From a virus, in the IMG/VR virus record IMGVR_UViG_3300020459_000027, positions 1 through 39,583 of that record: DNA of 39,583 nt, one strand, 5' to 3'. The position numbers were made by a program, and so were the translations under genes. Shown here piece after piece: positions 19,001-28,000 of this stretch (the stretch's first letter is position 1; every line of letters begins with the position of its first letter). Under the pieces are notes generated by a model. It was not told the DNA's origin. It saw only the letters and a program-made list of their open reading frames with translations, and did not search any database.

Positions 19001-22000
19001 ACTCTTGATTGGAATAGACTTATTATAAACTGGATCTGTTGTACGTGGGTAAGTATGATTAGTTACATTGAAATCTTTTAGGCAAGTAAATGTTAGTGAA
19101 TTAGCAGCTAACTTTATACCTGAACCTTCAATGAAGTTATGATTACCAATAGTAATTTCCATATCACCAGTGTTCTGATTATAATCAGCAGCAGTGATAT
19201 CATAATTTTCTAAAGGAGATGATCCAACATTTACACTAATAGTGTTTGTAGTTGTATTGAGAATTTCTAATGCTTTACTATTAGCAGGATCTGAAGATCT
19301 AGGATAGGTATGCTTAGTATCATTAGAATCCATAGTACAAGTAAATTCTAAAGAATCCGTATCTATCTCAATACTATTAGCTGCTGTCAACCCATGATTA
19401 GGTATGGTTAGAACCATTTCACCTGATGTTGGGTTATAAGTTGCACCTGTTGGTGTGAATGATGAAATTGTAGAGTCAGTAATAGTAGCATTAGTATGCT
19501 GAGTATATCCATGAGATCCTTGTATATTCACAAGAATATTACGACAAACTTCAGAAGCAATATCTTTTGCAGCATTGAATGTATAAACAATCTCTGTTTC
19601 TCTACCAGTCACATAATTGGAGATACCTTTAGCATAGAAGCTTGCAGCATCCCAAGTCCTACTGTTTCCACCATAGGTCATGTTGAAGATTATAGAATCT
19701 AAAGCATCTTTCACATCATCTATACAATCAGCAGATGTAAATCCAGTAGGATAAGTGTAACTAGGATACTGAGCAGTCATTCTAGAAACTGCTTCATAAG
19801 CAATGAGATCCTTATTCATTTCTAGAAGATTTGCTCCATCAATCATCTTGTTAGTTGAAGCATTATCATAAGTTGAATAACCAGTACTTGTGCCAAGTTT
19901 ATTATAATCATCCAACTTGTTCTGCATAGCAAGAACACAAAGATCCTTTGCCCATCTAAATGCTAATTTAGAAGGTTCTTCTTCACCTACAAGATGTTGT
20001 AATGCTCCTCCATTGACATAGAGATTTGCTGCATCATGAACCTGATCATTTCCACCAAATCTAATATTATCAACAATTGCAGAAATAACATCTCTAACAT
20101 CATCAATACAATCCTGATTAGTAAAGTTACCTGATCCTGAATTTATCTGGAAGGTTCCTTTATATGCAGGATAATCTAACATTGATAAAACAGCTTCTTC
20201 TGCAATCAATGATTTATTTGCTTCAAGAAGGTTTGCTGCATCAAGGAATCTATCTCCTGCAGTTACCGTTCCTTTTAGTTTGATAGGAGTATTGATTGCT
20301 CCTCTACCAAATGTCTTTCCGTTGACTAATACAGCAGGGTTAGATGCATTGACAAAAAGATGAGTTGTTGTATTTGAAGATATTCCTACATTTACAGTAA
20401 TGGTTTGAGAACCTACTGCAAGTATAGGTAAATTCTGACGGTGAGCTGGATCTCCTCCTCGTGGATACCTATGCTCTGTTGCATGATTATCATAGAAACA
20501 AGTAAAGTTTATAGACTTGTATCTAATATTGAGTTCATCATTTGTAGTAATAGGAGTATTGACTAATATACCATCTGCATTCTCAACTAAATGATTTACA
20601 TCACTAACTGTGAGAACAAGTTCTCCATCATTAGGATTATAAGTTGCTGCACTTACATTGAGATTACCTAACTGGATTACGTCTCCATTTGAATCTTTTC
20701 CTGTTCTTGGTTCTACATCACCAGAAACTGCAGGAGCAGTAACGTTTTCTCCATCAATAAAATCTTTAGTTAGTACTTCAACTTTTAGTACACCCTTTCC
20801 TTCATATCCAAGAGGTGTTCTACCAACAACTTTTCCTGTTGCACCACTGGTTGCACCAACAATAATTTCATTGTCTCTAAAGTTTAGAACTCCAGCAACT
20901 TCACTCATATTGATAACTTTACCAACTCTCTTAGGAGCAGTGCTGAATGTTATTGTATTGGCATTATTATCAATAGTATAAGACTTATCAGTTCCAGGTA
21001 TTTGAATAATACCATCCATGAATACCAAAGCATTTTCAGCTGGTTCTAATGGATCTTGTGGAGCATAACTTGGTTGTTGAGCAGTAGTTTGTAATGCAAA
21101 GGTTGTCTTATATCCATCGAATTGAGGAGATATATCTACAAATTTCTTAGCAAAGTTCTTATTATTGACTACATCAGAAAATCCAAATTTTCTACCTACA
21201 AACTTCTGAGTCTGAGTATGTCCTGTATCTGGATCAATGAATTCAGTAGGAGGTGCAGCAAATATAATCTTAGAAGATAATTCACCTTTAGTAAGTTGGT
21301 TTTCTGGATAGAACGTATGATATAGTTGAGGACCTACTACAAATGGATATGCTGCATTTAGTTCTGCAGTATTAGTTGCAGGAGTAGTGTAATTATATGT
21401 ACTATTCTTGATAGTTGTAAAATAACAATATCTACCTAATGGAAACTCAGGAGTTACACAGAATCTTCCATTATAAACATCAAGATCTGCACCTGTTGTG
21501 CTGTAAGAATAATCTTCTACAAAATAACCAATATTGTATATTGTAGGAACGATACTAATCTGACACCAAGCAGTAGCACTCTTTATCCACATATTTTGAC
21601 TTAGTGTTCCATTTACAGATGCAAGTAAAAGTGTTCCTGTAAGAGGATTGAAGGATTGAACAATTCCATTTATACCTGAAACAATACTATCATCAGTAGC
21701 ACTGTTTACTTGAGTTACTACAGCACCAGGAATGAATATATCAGTAGCACCACTAAACGGAACAAATCCTACTACATTGAATTCAACAGAATCTACTGGA
21801 GGTCCAATTTGATCTCCTGTAAGAATAGTTCCATCAATAAGAGTATTTCTAGTAGAAAGAGGTCTTGTAGAGTATCCACTTTGTATTTTCTTTATTGCAG
21901 ATGTAGCAGAGTGAGCATCTGTATAACCATAAGGTCCATAAATCGGAGTACCATCAAATGCCCATCCAAGGATAGGTGAGTGTGATGGAGATGAAGCATC

Positions 22001-25000
22001 TTCTGCATAATCACCAGTTGATGTCATATTATCATTCAACTGTCTCCTCAATCCAATTGGGTTACATGCCTGATAATATTGACCTCTAGTATTTGCTTTA
22101 CCACCAAATGCATCAGTTGGTGGTTTAGAACCAACTTCAGTTATAGTCCATGTACCTTTATTGTTATAGGTTGTTTCTAATGTACTGTTTTGTAAAAGAG
22201 TTCCATTTGCAAACATTCCAATAACTCCCAATGGAGTATTTTGCTTATCTACAGGAGCAAATACTTCTGTTGGTACTCTCTTGATATAGTCTTGGAAAGA
22301 GGGGTTTAGTCCACTGTAAGGACCTATAGTTGATGTATATGATGGAACACCCCTAGAAGTTATATAAATGAATTCTTCGTCTTTATAGACTTGTGTAATG
22401 TCTGCTGTACCGCCTACAACAGTAGCACCATTATCAATATCTGTTGTACCAGATGTGATCTTCCATGAATCATACTCTAGTGAACCAGCACCAGTAGTTG
22501 TAATCTCTAATGATTGGATCTTTCTATCATTGATAATAGTATATGCTTTTCCAGGTTCTTGCCCAACACCATCGATAGTGACAAGTAATGAATTATCATT
22601 ATATGGACTGATCAGAGATCCTTCTTCTCTAATATCATATATTCTCTTGATGCCATCAATATTAGCAGTAATATCATCAACATATGATAAATCAATAGCA
22701 ACTGTTCCTTCAGCAGATATAAGAGAACCCATTCCAGGTCTCTCAACCATTCTAAAGAACTTATTGATCTGAACAGTCTTGAGTGAATCTGTCAATTCCA
22801 TTGGAATTGTAGGATCAATATCAATAAACTCCTTGAATACTTCTATAGTAATCTGTTTGTTTGGATTCTGTGCATCACAAGTAAAGTTTGGAAGATATGA
22901 ATTAGGTGATGTTGATTGCAATGATAAATCAAATCTTTCTCTATTATGTTCAGCATCCGCAAATGTATCATTTGGATGATAATCAGAAATCTTTATGTAT
23001 GCATTACCTAAACCATCATTTTCTGCATAGGTAACATAATAGATCTTCTGATCAACCATCTTACCTTCAACAATATCACCAGCAGCAGTTATTCCTTTCC
23101 ACTTCAATTCATAATCAAAACTATCTTGATAATACTTGAATGAATCTCCAACTTTTATATTTGAACCATTTCTTAGGAAAATGTTTGTTGCCCATGTTAT
23201 ACTTGATAGGAAATCAGATTGAATATCTGCACTAGTATCAAATGTAAACTTATGACGATCTGAAGGACAAGTTGTTGCACCACCTATAGGAACTGTACTT
23301 ACACTTGCTGAAGAATCAAGAATAACTTCACCAAATACTAAGAATCCTGCAGGGTGAGTAGAATCCTTGATAATTTCTCTCCAATCAGTTACAGGTATCT
23401 GAGAACGAATAACATAAGAGAAATCCTGATAGAAATAGGAATCCTGAATCTTCTGAGATGACGTACTTAGTTTACCTAAGTCATCTGAGAAGAATCCACT
23501 AATAGTTGTGATAGCATCAATAGTAGATTGGATAGAAGCAGAATTGACTGTCTTTGGTTTAGATTCAGTTCCAGAAAGATATCCTTTCAATACCTGTCCT
23601 GTCAAAAATTCTCCAACAACACTTCTTACTCTAAGAGTCTGATTTATTTCATTATAATCAACAACTATACCAGTAACTAATGGATTGTTGACATCACCCT
23701 GATAAACTCTTTCTCCAAACTCATATTTCTTAGGATCTTCAAGATCTACTAATTGCATTGAGACTGGAATAGTAGTCTCAGGAACCATTGTATAGTTATT
23801 AGAGAAGCGAGCACCAGGACTTGTTATATCAAGTCCAATAACCTTACCAATAGTAGAAGATGATGGAAGAACTCTTATGTTCCTTTCATCTTCTTCAACA
23901 AGAAGTAATTCAGTTCCTGATGTATATCCTTGACCTCCGCTTGTTACCCTAATACTACGAACTGATCCACCTTGAGTATCTGCAACCAATTCAGCACCAG
24001 TTCCATTTCCTATAACATATATTGTTGGACTTATATATCTACTACCACCAAATTCCCTTGTATCAGGAGTACTTACACTAACTCCAGTAATCTCCCCAGT
24101 ATTCTCATCTATAGTAAGTGAATAACGCAATTCATCATCTTTTCTGAGAGATATACCTTTTATAACAGGAAGAGATTCATATCCAAAACCTTGATTTATA
24201 ATATTAATATTAGCAATTTCACCAAATACATTTGGAGTAACAACTCCCATTTTTTTTGTACCTCTTGCCTGTCCTTCTACTCTTCTCTTGACAATATACT
24301 TGAAAGTAGTAGATGTAACATCAAAGATAGGAGTTCCACCAGTATTATATGGATCCTCAACAAAATTGATCTTTGGATTACTATCTGTTATAGAACTATT
24401 TGAATTATCATAGAATAGATTTGAAATAGAAGTATCAGTTATTATCAGTGTAACTGTAGCATTAGCATTACCTGGAGTACCAACTCTACTAACAGCATAC
24501 TCATCAGTATACAAATCATCATTATAGAATGATAATATAGTTGTTTGATTGGTTAGTTCTGATACATCAAATACGTACTTGTGTCCATATACAAAAGATA
24601 AATTTGGATTAGATTCAAAACTATTATTAGTATGAATACTAGAGAATAAGAATCTGTTGTTAGTACCATCAAACTTTACTACAACTGGTGTAGTAATTGA
24701 TTGATTAGTTGCTGGATCTCCAAATATCTCAACTAAATCATCTTCGCTCAAACCATGAGCAATATCTGTCTGAAGAATTGCTTCAAGTTCACTTTGGTTT
24801 GTTATATCAGTATTATGTGCATGTTCCTGACCTGTAGTACCAAGCAATCCTCTGGTCACTTGGAAAATATTACCAGCCTTTCCATCCAAACGAAGCATTT
24901 CAGTTCCAATCTTGACTATGTTTCCTAGATTGAAGAAATCAAACTTAGTAGGTCCAAATGCTATATTTCTCTGATCAGTGGTTATTGGATTTATAACTTG

Positions 25001-28000
25001 ATCTTGTACGAATATATTATTGTCATCCTGATCCTTGAATGAACTTGATGTAGTAAATCTTTGAGCATTATAAAGATCTACTGTTGCATAATACTTATCA
25101 GATCCTGCAGTGAAAGTTGCTTGTGCATTTGCAATCTCAACTGTTGCACCATTCAAGTGACTACCACTAGTAGGATATGAACTACCTAATTGTTTTCTAG
25201 CAACTGTCCATGTTTTATTCTCTATATCCCTAGAGACAATTCTCATTTTCTCAGATCCAATAGAGATGTATCTATCAAGAGGGAAAGCAGATGCATTTCC
25301 TACACGTATAATAGTATCAGTATTGGATATTGTTCTAGTAAGTTGTGTACTAGTAGATGTTGCTGGATCATAACTTGTAACAACTCCACCAGCTACTGTA
25401 TTAGTTGCACCAATTCCAATTTCATTGACAGTCTCTGAACTGAATGTTCCAGCACTATATGCACCAAATCTAGGAAGATCTGAAGCATTAGGTCCTGATT
25501 TTATATCTTTTACAAAGAGATAACCATTACTATTGTCAATTTTCTCTATTTTTGAAACTCTTCCTTCACATTGAGACGTTGCTCCTTTTATATAAGTACC
25601 AACATTCCAAGCATCCATACTAGATGCTCCAGTAATAGATATCCTTACAGTGTAATCACTTATAACACCTTCAGGTGTTTGACTTACTACTGCTGTACCA
25701 GCTAAGTGAGGAACTTTTTTAGAAGCATCCCATCCACGAAGTACTGGTACAGTTTTAGCAAATTCAAAGTCTCCAGCACGACCCTCTCCAAAATAGTTCT
25801 TATTGTTCGCTCCACCCCATAAATTAGTCTCTGTAGTTGGTGATGAGATTGAACTAGCATATCTACTACCAGATCCATCAGCATTGAAAATTGCAGCTGA
25901 AGCAGCGACACCTGCCCCTCCAACGTCAGCAACACTTATATTATGCTCATATCCACCAGCACCACTATATAATGACTGATTGAATGTAGATGAAACTGTA
26001 AATGTATAATAATTGCTAGTAACAGGGTTGATATACATTTCAAGTTGCATTGTATTTGCAACTCTATCAAGTGCTATAATCTTACCAATCTTGTAAGATA
26101 CATTATTTGCATCTACGTATATCTCATCAAATCCATATGCTCCATTGATATACTCATAATAAAATCCTTTTTGGGATCCTGCTGTTATTGGTAAATCATT
26201 AGATAATTGCTCTGTAGAAGAAACCTTAAGATAAACGTACTTTGTGTTATTGGTTGGGACACCATTAACATATACTATCTCATCTTCAATCTCCAATGTC
26301 ATTCCAGTGCTAAGATTCTCAAGATTATTAGCACGAAGATAAATTTCGTCTAAAAGTCCTGTATTAATAGCAGTTTCAAATTCCTGTTCAATAACAGTAT
26401 TATCTGAGATCTCGTCACCTTCAGAAATTCTATTATAATACAATACATTTGTACTAGTATCTACTGATGGAGAAGGAACTGTTAGTTTCTGTTGTCTAGA
26501 ATCAATCTTTCCAACAATATCAGAAGCAACAATAGATGATGTGTTTACAACAGCTCCACTTGGACTCTTAGGAAGAATAGATGAAACTGCTGCTGTAAAT
26601 CCAGTACCTTGTGTATTTGAATTGTCAACATAGAACTCATCTCCAGCACCCCATCTAGGAGTGAAGGATTCATTACTTGCTACATCTACGTAGTTTTTAC
26701 CACCATTTTCAATAATAACAGAATCAATAGATCCTGATGAAACGTTAGATACTGTTGCACCAACTAAAGAACCAAATTGAGGTAAATTATTATTTTCATC
26801 TCTTACTCTGATAACATCAGTAGGTAAATTTTTCAATATAGAAGTTGCATCCCAGTTAGATGATTCTGGAGCATATTTGAAGGTAGGTCCTACAACATAA
26901 GGGAATCTTGGTTTTATATCATATCTGTCTATTTGATTTTCATCCGCACTTGAATGAACAGTAGTAAAATAACAATATCTACCTAATGGAAACTCAGGAG
27001 TTATGCAAATTCTTCCATTGAACTCATCTAAGTCTTTATGTAAAGCATCTCCATCTGGCTTGTACTCATAATCTTCTATGAACGTTCCCATAGAATATGC
27101 AGTAACACCAATAGCATTACGTGCATCTTTTACAAAATAAGATGATTCTAAACGTTTTAGAGGAGATGATGTGTCAAGAGGGTTTGTATATCCAACAGGA
27201 CCATAAATTGGAACACCATCATATGCCCATCCAATAATAGGTGAGTGTTGTAAATTTCCTGCTGTCTCATTACCAGCAACAATATTATCACCAAGTATAT
27301 TTCTAATACCTACAGGATTACCAACATAATTGTATGCATCATGATACTCTGGTATTAGACCAGGAAAAGGATATCCATTATGCTTATCTGAATATCTCTG
27401 ATATTCTTTGATATTATCTCTATGCCACTCAGTCACATTTGCAGATACATTTGCTCCACTTGCAGTAGGAACAATATAAATCTTTGTTTTTGCTTTATCA
27501 TAATCATATCCACCAGAAACCTTTCTTATAGAGGATATAGCACCACTTGTAGGGTCAATTGTACTGACAACGAATCTTGCCCCTCTACCCCTTCCAGATT
27601 CGTCTACAATGACTATTTCTGGTACTTGGGTATAATCCTGACCTGAACCTAATATATTAAGAGTTTCTATCTCTCCAGTAATATTATTGCTTGGAAACTG
27701 TGGGCTCATATGAGCACCAGAACCAGCACTAATAGTTACTTCAGGAGTTGACTGATATGCACCAAAAGCAGTTAGAGTAATACCTATTACCTTTCCACCA
27801 GAAATTTGTGCTGTAGCAAAAGCACCTGTACCAACACTATCATCAACAACAACTTTTGGTGGTGCAGTGTATCCAGATCCACCATCTACTACAGTAATAG
27901 AACTAAGTTCACCAGCACTTGTCAACTGTCCACCTTGTCCAGAAATATTAGGACCATCAAGTTCCGTATTTACACCTCTGAAGGATATAATAGGAACTCC

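Noticed and set aside
15700-20520. CRISPR-like or tandem DNA repeat array
   Set aside because: Repeats are imperfect, in frame and protein-coding; no constant short repeat with unique spacers.
24245-24260. A8 run as a programmed slippage site in the giant gene
   Set aside because: The frame is continuous through it (GTKKMGV) and no alternative frame of use opens downstream; homopolymers are common at this base composition.
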